Positions 1 through 7,224 of a stretch of DNA of 64,000 nucleotides are shown one piece after another (position 1 is the first letter of the stretch; each line of letters begins with the position of its first letter). Under the pieces are notes generated by a model. That model saw nothing but the letters and a program-made list of their open reading frames with translations. It was not told the DNA's origin and made no database searches. This stretch comes from Pseudomonas peradeniyensis (GTDB lineage: Bacteria > Pseudomonadota > Gammaproteobacteria > Pseudomonadales > Pseudomonadaceae). The DNA lies in the NCBI RefSeq assembly GCF_014268935.2, contig NZ_JABWRJ020000003.1:124001-188000 (forward strand), given 5' to 3'. The position numbers and the translations under genes are program-made.

Positions 1-751
1 CATGACCCAGTCGGCCCTGGAAGATGCCAGCCTGCACCTTGACGAGTCCGCGCCAGCCGTTTCCGGCGTACAGCTTGAGGCGCTGGTCAACGAATTCCGC
101 GCGGTGATGAAGACCCTCAAGCGTCTGTCGCGCCTGTACCCGGAAGAGCTGACCGAGCACTTCATCTACCTGCCAAAGGTCTCCCTCGAGCAATTGGCTG
201 ACAAGGCGCAGATGGATGGTTGGCTGAAGGCGTTCCAGCAGCGTCTGGATAATAGCCAGCGTTCTGGTCTGGCTTACAAGGCCGACCTGCACGAAGACAA
301 GGAGCGCAACCTCTGGCTGCCTGTCGTTGAAACGACCTCCCATGGTTTGGCTAGCTATGTCACCTTCAACCGTGATTTCTTCGGTAGCAATGACTACAAG
401 ACAGTCGTTGCCCTGGGTGAAAAGCTGGGTACCTTGCTGGGCGACGGCGCCTATGTTCAGCGCGGCGAGCGTCGCAAGGCGGTTACCGAGTTCAAGGAAG
501 CGCTCGACTGGCTGATGAACGAGAGCACCAAGCGCCACACCATCCAGCGATACAAAGGGCTGGGTGAGATGAACCCGGACCAGCTGTGGGAAACCACCAT
601 GGACCCGACCGTGCGCCGCATGCTCAAGGTGACTATCGAGGACGCCATTGCCGCCGACCAGCTGTTCAACACCCTGATGGGTGATGCGGTCGAACCGCGT
701 CGCGACTTCATCGAAAGCAACGCGCTGTCGGTGTCCAACCTGGACTTCTGA
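1..751 (+). CDS. gyrB: DNA gyrase subunit B, C-terminal part (5' truncated by window edge)
   Basis: This is the last 249 or so residues of the ATPase subunit of DNA gyrase, which introduces negative supercoils. The conserved tail with [10 protein letters not shown], the [10 protein letters not shown] block and the typical ending NLDF is visible. The reading frame is open at base 1, so the ATG at base 2 is an internal methionine and the ATPase, transducer and most TOPRIM sequence lie outside the window. A strong intrinsic terminator follows 20 bases after the stop. In pseudomonads gyrB ends the dnaA-dnaN-recF-gyrB block, which places the origin just to the left. Confidence 0.97.
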   Translation, partial: MTQSALEDASLHLDESAPAVSGVQLEALVNEFRAVMKTLKRLSRLYPEELTEHFIYLPKVSLEQLADKAQMDGWLKAFQQRLDNSQRSGLAYKADLHEDKERNLWLPVVETTSHGLASYVTFNRDFFGSNDYKTVVALGEKLGTLLGDGAYVQRGERRKAVTEFKEALDWLMNESTKRHTIQRYKGLGEMNPDQLWETTMDPTVRRMLKVTIEDAIAADQLFNTLMGDAVEPRRDFIESNALSVSNLDF

Positions 752-771
752 TCACTCGGGCGACGCCAACC

Positions 772-804
772 AAAAAGCCAATACGCGAGTATTGGCTTTT
801 TTTT
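772..804 (+). terminator. Rho-independent terminator of gyrB
   Basis: The perfect stem AGCCAATAC / GTATTGGCT closes on a short loop, is preceded by five A and is followed by eight T. The A-tract on the other side means it could also stop transcription from the minus strand, although no minus-strand gene ends here. Confidence 0.92.
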
Positions 805-833
805 GCCCGTCTGATGATGATCGGCTGTTTACG

Positions 834-1502
834 TCACGGCCCAACGGATTTGTAGAGGTAGCCTTTGTCCGGCACACAGACTCCGATTCGCACAGGCTGC
901 GGTGTCTTGACCGGACCATTGCCAGTCAGCTCGCTGACTGAGACTTTGCAAGACGAGGACATGAAGCTTTCGTTTACGGTGATGTATCTGACTTCATAGT
1001 CCTTCCCCGCTTGTGGTACGAGGTAGACTGGTTTTGGGTAGCACCAGGCTTTTCCTTGGTCAGATACAGCGTGGTAACCCAAGCTCAGGACGATGGGTTT
1101 GCCAGCCGGGATCACATGCTCGTTGTAACCTACCCGGTCGTTCTTCAGCTCTTCTGTCGTTGTCGAAGCAGGAATACCGATAGTGCGGTTGATGTAGTCT
1201 TCTTCGACCATTCCCAACAGATCGACCCTTCTCCAAAGCATGTACTGCTTGGTAGAGGTGCGATCTTTGAACGTCACAGTGAGCGAATGGCCTTCCTTGG
1301 TTTCGAGGGGGCGGTACTGTTCACAAGTTGCATTGGCCTGATAGGACCCGGTGATCTCCGGAGACGTAAAGGCGCGAAAGCGAGCTGTAGTAGCGGGGTC
1401 GTACTTGGCCGTCTCGGCCTCGTTTAGAATGTTGGTTTTTTCATAGAAGCTGCAGCCCTGCAGAGCTGCTGCAACTAAGGCCAAGCCGATGATCTTTTTC
1501 AA
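834..1502 (-). CDS. Putative outer-membrane or periplasmic lipoprotein, function unknown
   Basis: I do not recognise the family. The product is about 222 residues with a lysine pair, a hydrophobic segment and a clear lipobox (ALQGC), so it should be a lipoprotein with Cys near residue 17. A longer ATG start upstream (at 1535) would put 11 extra residues before the signal peptide. The TTG at 1502 is preferred because GGAGAG lies about 5 bases before it and the signal peptide then starts correctly with LKKI. Several later cysteines could form disulfides in the periplasm. It stands alone, pointing towards gyrB, with a parS site just upstream. Confidence 0.7.
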   Translation of the reverse strand: MKKIIGLALVAAALQGCSFYEKTNILNEAETAKYDPATTARFRAFTSPEITGSYQANATCEQYRPLETKEGHSLTVTFKDRTSTKQYMLWRRVDLLGMVEEDYINRTIGIPASTTTEELKNDRVGYNEHVIPAGKPIVLSLGYHAVSDQGKAWCYPKPVYLVPQAGKDYEVRYITVNESFMSSSCKVSVSELTGNGPVKTPQPVRIGVCVPDKGYLYKSVGP

Positions 1503-1589
1503 CGTTCTCTCCGTGACCCAGGGCAAAGCTCGCAATCTTCCTTGAGCCGCGATATCAAAACAATACTATTCAGCAGTGTTCTCGTTGAA

Positions 1590-1605
1590 TGTTCCACGTG
1601 GAACG
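1590..1605. other. parS centromere site (ParB binding)
   Basis: The sequence TGTTCCACGTGGAACG contains a perfect 14-bp palindrome, GTTCCACGTGGAAC, and matches the bacterial parS consensus TGTTNCACGTGNAACA except for the last base. It sits in the gap between the lipoprotein and the sigma54 regulator. Pseudomonads carry several parS copies close to oriC, which fits the neighbouring gyrB. Confidence 0.88.
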
Positions 1606-1606
1606 C

Positions 1607-2905
1607 TCAAAGCCCTAGTGATTTGAGACGGCGATAGAGAGTCCGCTCACTCATGCCCAGATGTGCTGCCAGCTCGTTACGTGATCCTTTGAAGGTCTCC
1701 AAGGCATGCGCCAGCTCGGCCATTTCATTGCGTCCGCGACGGCCGAAATGGCTTTGATCTGCCACTGGATGGATATCTTCGGGCAGATGTTCAGGACGAA
1801 TTAAACCGTCATCGGCAAAAAGCCTGGCCCGTTCCAGAATATTCCTGAGCTCGCGAATGTTGCCTGGGAAGGTATGCAGGTTGAGGCACTCGAGTGCTTC
1901 GGCGGTAACCTTGGGTGCGTGCTTGCCGGCCATGCGTTGCAGCAGGCTCTCACAGAGCAACGGTAAATCCTCGCCTCGCTCGCGTAGTGACGGCAGGCGA
2001 ATCGGGAATCCGCTGATGCGGTAATACAGGTCTTCGCGGAACGTCCCCTCGGCAGCCATCTCTTTCAATGGCTTGTGCGTGGCCGAGACCAGGCGAAAGT
2101 CCGAATGGACCGTGCGCGTGCTGCCGACCGGACGGAAGCTGCCGGATTCGATCAGGCGCAGCAGTTTCACCTGCATCGCCAGCGGTACTTCACCGATCTC
2201 ATCGAGGAACAGGGTGCCACCGTGAGCGGCCTCGGCCAGGCCGATCTTGCGTTGAGTCGCGCCGGTGAAGGCGCCCTTCTCATAGCCGAACAGTTCACTC
2301 TCGAACAACGACTCGGTCAGCCCGGTGCAATCCACCACCACCAGGGGGCCATTGGCTCGGGGGCTGCCCAGGTGCAAGGCGCGGGCGAACAGCTCCTTGC
2401 CCGTGCCCGACTCGCCCTGGAGCAGTACCGGAATCTGCGCAGGGGCTGCACGTTGCAAACTGGCCACGGCGGTCTTGAAGGCTGGCGCCCGGCCAACCAG
2501 TCCTTGTTGTTGAGGTTGTGCCGATGCCAGGGTGACGCTGGTCAGGCGTTCGACGAAGGCCACCACCCTACCCTCGTCATCGAGGATCGGACGCAGCTCC
2601 ACATCCACATGTTCCGGCCCTCGCGGGGTGTGATGGATGTGCAGCACACGCTCGGGCACCTTGCTGTCCAGCGACTTGCGCAGCGGGCAATGTTCCCCGG
2701 CCTGGTCGCAAGGCACGGCATAGTGGTGCGAGACCCGGTGGCATTTTTCGCCGATCGGCGCGTGCTCCTCGTTGCCGAACTGGCGACGGTACGCCGCGTT
2801 GGCAGCCAGGATGTTGTAGTCGGTATCCAGCACGATACTGGGCAGCACATCGTGTTCGAGATAGGACACCAGCGCGAGGATCGCGGGATGGGAAGCGGCT
2901 AGCAT
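1607..2905 (-). CDS. fisR: FisR-type sigma54-dependent activator of sulfide oxidation genes
   Basis: A 432-residue regulator with an N-terminal PAS-like sensor (about 15-120), an AAA+ domain with Walker A GESGTGKE at 164-171 and the sigma54-contacting GAFTGA at 211-216, and a C-terminal Fis-type helix-turn-helix ending in [15 protein letters not shown]. The sensor holds Cys55, Cys66 and Cys73, spaced 11 and 7 residues apart, the spacing described for the sulfane-sulfur-sensing cysteines of Cupriavidus FisR. The start MLAASHPA is chosen because the open frame further upstream lacks domain-like sequence. It is divergent from the persulfide dioxygenase-like gene, whose promoter region has a sigma54 core and repeated half-sites. 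Confidence 0.88.
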   Translation of the reverse strand: MLAASHPAILALVSYLEHDVLPSIVLDTDYNILAANAAYRRQFGNEEHAPIGEKCHRVSHHYAVPCDQAGEHCPLRKSLDSKVPERVLHIHHTPRGPEHVDVELRPILDDEGRVVAFVERLTSVTLASAQPQQQGLVGRAPAFKTAVASLQRAAPAQIPVLLQGESGTGKELFARALHLGSPRANGPLVVVDCTGLTESLFESELFGYEKGAFTGATQRKIGLAEAAHGGTLFLDEIGEVPLAMQVKLLRLIESGSFRPVGSTRTVHSDFRLVSATHKPLKEMAAEGTFREDLYYRISGFPIRLPSLRERGEDLPLLCESLLQRMAGKHAPKVTAEALECLNLHTFPGNIRELRNILERARLFADDGLIRPEHLPEDIHPVADQSHFGRRGRNEMAELAHALETFKGSRNELAAHLGMSERTLYRRLKSLGL

Positions 2906-2943
2906 GACAGCACCAGATGAAGGACCTGGCGAGGGTAGCAAGG

Positions 2944-2991
2944 ACTGCCAAACACTGCCATCGGCTGACAGTCGACTGCCAGGAACTGTCA
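2944..2991. promoter_or_regulatory. Candidate upstream activator sites for the FisR-like regulator
   Basis: Five copies of ACTGYCA or its complement lie at 2944-2950, 2954-2960, 2966-2972 (inverted), 2975-2981 and 2985-2991. They recur about every 10 bp, so they face the same side of the helix. The middle two make the dyad TGACAGT-CG-ACTGCCA. They sit roughly 110-160 bp before the expected start of transcription, the usual place for sigma54 enhancers. Confidence 0.65.
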
Positions 2992-3012
2992 CCTTTGGCT
3001 GGCTGGAATGGA

Positions 3013-3055
3013 GCTGCTGCGCAGCCCATCGCGGCACGAGGCCGCTCCTACAAGG
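3013..3055. repeat. REP element (single copy)
   Basis: The REP-like sequence has a CGCGGCACGAGGCCGCTCCTACA core preceded by the small stem CTGCTGCGCAG. It lies between the candidate FisR sites and the sigma54 promoter, which is unusual, since REP elements normally follow genes. Confidence 0.7.
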
Positions 3056-3078
3056 GGACGGCGTCCTATCTGAAAGGC

Positions 3079-3094
3079 TGGCATGTATCTTGAT
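3079..3094 (+). promoter_or_regulatory. Sigma54 (-24/-12) promoter of the sulfide oxidation operon
   Basis: TGGCATGTATCTTGAT matches the sigma54 consensus TGGCAC-N5-TTGC with the correct 10-base gap between the GG and the G of the -12 element. The -12 element has GA instead of GC. Transcription would start near 3105, about 50 bases before the persulfide dioxygenase-like gene. Confidence 0.7.
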
Positions 3095-3152
3095 AAAGCA
3101 CCCTTCACTGCCTATGCCTTCAAGGAGGCCCGGTGGATAACTGGAGAGTGCA

Positions 3153-4037
3153 ATGATCATCGGCAACAACCTTCACGTCGAAGAATTCTTCGACAAGGCG
3201 ACCTGGACCATCAGCTACCTGGTCATGGATGGCGAGACGCGCCAATGCGCGTTGATCGACAGCGTGCTGGACTACGACCCCAAGTCCGGGCGCACCTGCA
3301 CCGATTCGGCGGACAAGCTGATCGCCCGCGTCGAGGCGCTGGACGCCAAGGTGCAATGGATCCTGGATACCCATGTGCACGCCGACCATCTGTCTGCGGC
3401 GGCTTACCTCAAGGAGCGGCTTGGCGGCAGTATCGCGATCGGTGCGCAGATCACCCAGGTGCAGAAAGTCTTCGGCACCCTGTTCAACGCCGAGCCGGGT
3501 TTTGCCCGCGACGGCAGCCAGTTCGACGTCCTGTTCGAAGATGAAGAGGGATTTCGCATCGGCAACCTGCATGCCCGTGCCCTGCACACCCCAGGGCATA
3601 CCCCGGCGTGCATGAGCTACATGGTCGAGGACGCGGGCGAGACCGCCGTGTTCGTCGGCGACACCTTGTTCACTCCCGACTACGGCACCGCCCGTTGCGA
3701 TTTCCCGGGCGCCAGCGCGCGAACCCTGTACCAGTCGATCCGTCGCCTGCTCGCCTTCCCCGACCAGACCCGGCTGTTCATGTGCCACGACTACCTGCCC
3801 GGTGGCCGTGAGCTGCGCTTCGTCACCACCGTGGCCGAGCAACGCGCCGACAACATCCATATCCATGAAGGGGTCAGCGAAGACAGCTTCGTGCAGATGC
3901 GCGAAGCCCGTGACAAGACCCTCGACATGCCCGTGCTGATCCTGCCTTCGGTGCAGATCAACATGCGCAGCGGGCAATTCCCCGAACCTGAAGCCAACGG
4001 TGTGAGCTACCTGAAGATCCCGCTGAACAAGCTGTAA
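3153..4037 (+). CDS. Persulfide dioxygenase-like metallo-beta-lactamase-fold enzyme (ETHE1/Blh type)
   Basis: A 294-residue metallo-beta-lactamase fold protein. Metal ligands are visible as THVHADH (His74, His76, Asp78, His79), then HTPGHTPAC, FVGDTLFTPDYG and a late CHDYLP. This arrangement fits mononuclear-iron persulfide dioxygenases, which oxidise glutathione persulfide to sulfite. There is no rhodanese or DUF442 fusion. GGAGAG lies about 10 bases before the ATG. It is first in a co-directional run with an SQR-like gene and a TauE-type exporter and faces a FisR-type regulator, so persulfide oxidation is better supported than glyoxalase II activity. Confidence 0.85.
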   Translation: MIIGNNLHVEEFFDKATWTISYLVMDGETRQCALIDSVLDYDPKSGRTCTDSADKLIARVEALDAKVQWILDTHVHADHLSAAAYLKERLGGSIAIGAQITQVQKVFGTLFNAEPGFARDGSQFDVLFEDEEGFRIGNLHARALHTPGHTPACMSYMVEDAGETAVFVGDTLFTPDYGTARCDFPGASARTLYQSIRRLLAFPDQTRLFMCHDYLPGGRELRFVTTVAEQRADNIHIHEGVSEDSFVQMREARDKTLDMPVLILPSVQINMRSGQFPEPEANGVSYLKIPLNKL

Positions 4038-4078
4038 GCCACGCCGTATCCATAACGAGATTTCCAAGGAACACCGCC

Positions 4079-5359
4079 ATGCCTGCCTTGCTGTCCCCTG
4101 CCGATTCCTCCCGTGCCGATCACCACAAGGTGGTGATCGTCGGCGCCGGTGCCGCCGGTATCGCCACCGCCTCCAGCTTGATCGCCCGTGACCCGTCGCT
4201 GGACATTGCCCTGATCGACCCCGCCGACGTGCACTACTACCAGCCTGGCTGGACCATGGTCGGTGCCGGTGTTTTCAAGGCGCCGAGCACCGCCCAGACC
4301 ATGGCGGCCACCCTGCCCCGTGGCGTGCGCTGGATCAAGGCACGGGTGGAGGGCTTCGACCCTCAGGGGCAACTGGTGGTGCTCGAGGACGGGCGCGCGG
4401 TCAGCTATGAACAGCTGGTGGTCTGCCCAGGATTGAAACTCGATTGGAATGCCATCGAGGGTTTGAGCGAGACGCTCGGTCGCAACGGTGTCACCTCCAA
4501 CTACCGCTACGACCTGGCGCCCTACACCTGGCAACTGGTGCAGAACCTCAAGCAGGGGCGCGCCCTCTTCACCCAGCCGCCGATGCCGATCAAATGCGCC
4601 GGTGCGCCGCAGAAGGCGCTGTACCTGTCCTGCGATCACTGGTTGCGCAGCGGGCACCTGGGCAATGTCAGGGCCAGCTTCTTCAATGCCGGTGCGGTGT
4701 TGTTCGGTGTGCCGGACTATGTGCCGGCGCTGATGAGCTACATCGACAAGTACGAAGTGGACCTGAACTACCAGCATCGCCTGACGGCGGTGGATGGTCC
4801 GAACAAGCGCGCCACGTTCATTCGTACCCTCCCCGACGGCAGCACCGAGACCCGGGTCGAGGCCTTCGACATGCTGCATGTGGTGCCGCCCCAGGTGGCG
4901 CCTGACTTCATCCGCCAGAGCCCGCTGGCCGATGCGGCGGGCTGGGTGGATGTCGACCCGCATACCTTGCGTCATCGCCAGTTCGGCAATGTCCATGCGC
5001 TGGGTGACGTGGCCAATACCAGCAACGCCAAGACCGCCGCCGCTGCCCGCAAGCAGGCACCGGTGGTGGCCAACAATGTGCTGGTGGCACTCGGTCGCCT
5101 GTCGACCCTGGCCCAGTACGATGGCTACGGCTCCTGTCCATTGACGGTCGAGCGCGGCAAGATCGTCCTGGCCGAGTTCACCTATGGCGGCAAGGTGGCG
5201 CCGAGCTTCCCGCGCTGGCTGCTCGATGGCCGCAAGCCAACCCGCCTGGCCTGGTTGCTCAAGGCGCAGATCCTGCCGCCGCTGTACTGGAAGGCCATGC
5301 TCAAGGGCCGCGAATGGCTGGCCCGGCCGCAACCTCTGGTGGTCGAGGCGCAGCAGTGA
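4079..5359 (+). CDS. sqr: Sulfide:quinone oxidoreductase-like FAD protein
   Basis: A 426-residue flavoprotein of the pyridine nucleotide-disulfide reductase fold. The FAD-binding GAGAAG is at 23-28, and a second FAD contact (GNVHALGDV) is at about 303-311. The HYYQPGWT segment and PMPIKCAGAPQK around Cys173 are typical of type II SQR. Cys116 in VVCPG may be the partner cysteine. SQR oxidises sulfide to polysulfide at the membrane and passes electrons to quinone. AAGGA lies 9 bases before the ATG. The gene overlaps the exporter downstream by 4 bases, so the two are translationally coupled. Confidence 0.87.
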   Translation: MPALLSPADSSRADHHKVVIVGAGAAGIATASSLIARDPSLDIALIDPADVHYYQPGWTMVGAGVFKAPSTAQTMAATLPRGVRWIKARVEGFDPQGQLVVLEDGRAVSYEQLVVCPGLKLDWNAIEGLSETLGRNGVTSNYRYDLAPYTWQLVQNLKQGRALFTQPPMPIKCAGAPQKALYLSCDHWLRSGHLGNVRASFFNAGAVLFGVPDYVPALMSYIDKYEVDLNYQHRLTAVDGPNKRATFIRTLPDGSTETRVEAFDMLHVVPPQVAPDFIRQSPLADAAGWVDVDPHTLRHRQFGNVHALGDVANTSNAKTAAAARKQAPVVANNVLVALGRLSTLAQYDGYGSCPLTVERGKIVLAEFTYGGKVAPSFPRWLLDGRKPTRLAWLLKAQILPPLYWKAMLKGREWLARPQPLVVEAQQ

Positions 5360-6174
5360 TCGAACACCAACTGCTGGGCGCCGGGCTCGGCGCGATCATT
5401 GGCGCGGTGCTGGCCCTGACCGGCGCCGGCGGTGGCATCCTGGCGGTGCCGCTGCTGGTGTTCGGCCTGGGTCTGAGCATGGTCGAGGCGGCGCCGATCG
5501 GCCTGCTGGCCGTGGGGCTGGCGGCGTCGGTCGGTGCGGTGCTCGGCCTGCGCCAGGGACTGGTGCGCTACCGGGCGGCCGCGTTCATCGCGGTGATCGG
5601 GATTGCCTGTGCGCCGTTCGGCCTGATGCTCGCTCATCGTTTGCCTAACACGCCATTGGCCTTGGTGTTCGCCGGGGTGCTGGTGTACGCCTGCCTGCGG
5701 ATCTGGCGCAAGGCGGCGCGTGAACTGCGTGGCGAGTCGCCCTGTGGGGAGCGGGAGATCATGCCCTGCGTGCTCAACCCACTGCAGGGGCGCTTGCGCT
5801 GGACCCTGCCCTGCGCCCGGGCGCTGGCATTCACCGGGATGCTGTCGGGGTTGCTGTCAGGCCTGTTGGGCGTCGGTGGTGGATTCGTGATCATCCCGGC
5901 GCTGAACCGCTATACCAACCTGAACATGAAAAGCATCGTCGCCACCTCGCTGGCGGTGATCGCCCTGGTGTCCACCGGCAGCGTGGTCAGCGCCAGCGTG
6001 GCGGGGGTGATGCACTGGTGGGTCGGGGCGCCGTTCGCGGTGGGGGCGGTGCTGGGCCTGCTGCTGGCGCGGCCGTTGGCGAGCAAGCTGGCCGGCCCGC
6101 GCCTGCAGCAGCTGTTCGCCGTGGTGGGCTGTGGCGCCGCGGTACTGTTGGCCGGCAAGGCGCTACTCGGCTAG
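5356..6174 (+). CDS. TauE/SafE family membrane exporter (probable sulfite or other sulfur anion export)
   Basis: A 272-residue integral membrane protein with two glycine-rich repeats (ALTGAGGGILAVPL near the N-terminus and GLLGVGGGFVIIPAL in the second half), the hallmark of TauE/SafE. The GTG start at 5356 overlaps the stop of the SQR gene (GTGA) and has GAGG 8 bases upstream. An earlier ATG lies well inside the previous gene. In a sulfide-oxidising operon it plausibly removes sulfite made by the dioxygenase; the substrate is inferred. Its last 12 bases overlap the convergent LysR gene. Confidence 0.85.
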   Translation: MIEHQLLGAGLGAIIGAVLALTGAGGGILAVPLLVFGLGLSMVEAAPIGLLAVGLAASVGAVLGLRQGLVRYRAAAFIAVIGIACAPFGLMLAHRLPNTPLALVFAGVLVYACLRIWRKAARELRGESPCGEREIMPCVLNPLQGRLRWTLPCARALAFTGMLSGLLSGLLGVGGGFVIIPALNRYTNLNMKSIVATSLAVIALVSTGSVVSASVAGVMHWWVGAPFAVGAVLGLLLARPLASKLAGPRLQQLFAVVGCGAAVLLAGKALLG

Positions 6175-7050
6175 CAACTCGTCCTGCTCGGCGGCGCACA
6201 GCGCCAGCAGGTAGTCCCACACCACCCGCAGGCGTACCGACTTGTGCAGCTCGCGGCGGGTGCAGATCCAGTAGCTGCGCTGGATGGTCTCGCTGGGCAG
6301 CACGCGCACCAGCTTCGGATCGTGGCGGGCCATGTAGTTGGGCAGCACGGCGATGCCCAGCCCGGCCTGGGCAGCATGCTGCTGGGCGATCACGCTGGTG
6401 CTGCGAAACACCACGTTGGGCGCCCGGCAGAAACTGTTGAGGAACAGCAGCTCCTGGCTGAACAGCAGGTCGTCGACATAGCCGATCCAGCTGTGCCGGG
6501 CCAGGTCTTCGCGGCTGTGCAGCGGTGGCGCGCGGTCCAGGTAGTCCTGGCTGGCATACAGGGCCAGGCGATAGTCGGTGAGCTTGCGGGTGATCAGCAG
6601 GTCGGCGTTGGGGCGTTCCAGGTGAATGCTGATCTCGGCTTCGCGGTTGAGGATGCTGACGAAACGCGGCACCGCCACCAATTCCACTTCGAGCCCCGGG
6701 TAGCGCTGGAACAAGGCTTTCATGCGCGGGGTGAAGAACATGATGCCGATGCCTTCGGTCACCCCCAGGCGGATCTTGCCCAGTGGCGTGATGGCCTGGG
6801 TGATTTCTTCCTGCGCCAGCAGGGCGACGTTCTCCATCGCTTCGGCGTGCTTGAGCAGGGCCTGGCCGGAAGGCGTGAGCTCGTAGCCCTGGGCGTGCTG
6901 GACGAACAGCGCGGTGCCCAGGTGCTTTTCGATACTCTCGATATGCCGGGCCACGGTGCTGTGGGTGGTGTTGAGGCGCTTGGCGGCGGTAAGCAGGCGG
7001 CCGCTGCGCTGCAACTCGAGGAAAAACCGCAGATCGTTCCAGTCGAACAT
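6163..7050 (-). CDS. LysR-family transcriptional regulator
   Basis: A 295-residue LysR protein with the N-terminal winged helix (MFDWNDLRFFLEL, then LNTTHSTVARHIESIEKHLG) and a substrate-binding domain to the end. A longer in-frame start is possible, but this methionine is the family's usual beginning. It is divergent from the GMC oxidoreductase gene, with a 16-bp dyad in between, so it probably controls that gene and the MFS transporter. The inducer is unknown. Confidence 0.88.
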   Translation of the reverse strand: MFDWNDLRFFLELQRSGRLLTAAKRLNTTHSTVARHIESIEKHLGTALFVQHAQGYELTPSGQALLKHAEAMENVALLAQEEITQAITPLGKIRLGVTEGIGIMFFTPRMKALFQRYPGLEVELVAVPRFVSILNREAEISIHLERPNADLLITRKLTDYRLALYASQDYLDRAPPLHSREDLARHSWIGYVDDLLFSQELLFLNSFCRAPNVVFRSTSVIAQQHAAQAGLGIAVLPNYMARHDPKLVRVLPSETIQRSYWICTRRELHKSVRLRVVWDYLLALCAAEQDELLAE

Positions 7051-7080
7051 GGGCGTCCTTGGATGTGCTGGCTGTTGAAG

Positions 7081-7108
7081 CCATCGCGGGGCAAGCCCGC
7101 TCCCACAA
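7081..7108. repeat. REP element (single copy)
   Basis: The sequence CCATCGCGGGGCAAGCCCGCTCCCACAA is one arm of the REP type seen in pairs elsewhere in the window. It lies 30 bases upstream of the LysR start. Confidence 0.8.
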
Positions 7109-7120
7109 TCAGATAGTCGC

Positions 7121-7136
7121 TGTGCTAAAACGCACA
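7121..7136. promoter_or_regulatory. Candidate LysR operator between divergent LysR and GMC genes
   Basis: TGTGC-TAAAAC-GCACA is a dyad with 5-bp arms, matching the loose T-N11-A style of LysR sites. It lies about 90 bp upstream of the GMC start and 70 bp upstream of the LysR start. Confidence 0.5.
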
Positions 7137-7224
7137 ACGGCTGCGCGAAATCTCGTGTTTCCTCGGCGAAATTAATCAATAAGATGGATCGGGACAAGAA
7201 TAATAATCAGGCGCGAGGTTGCAC

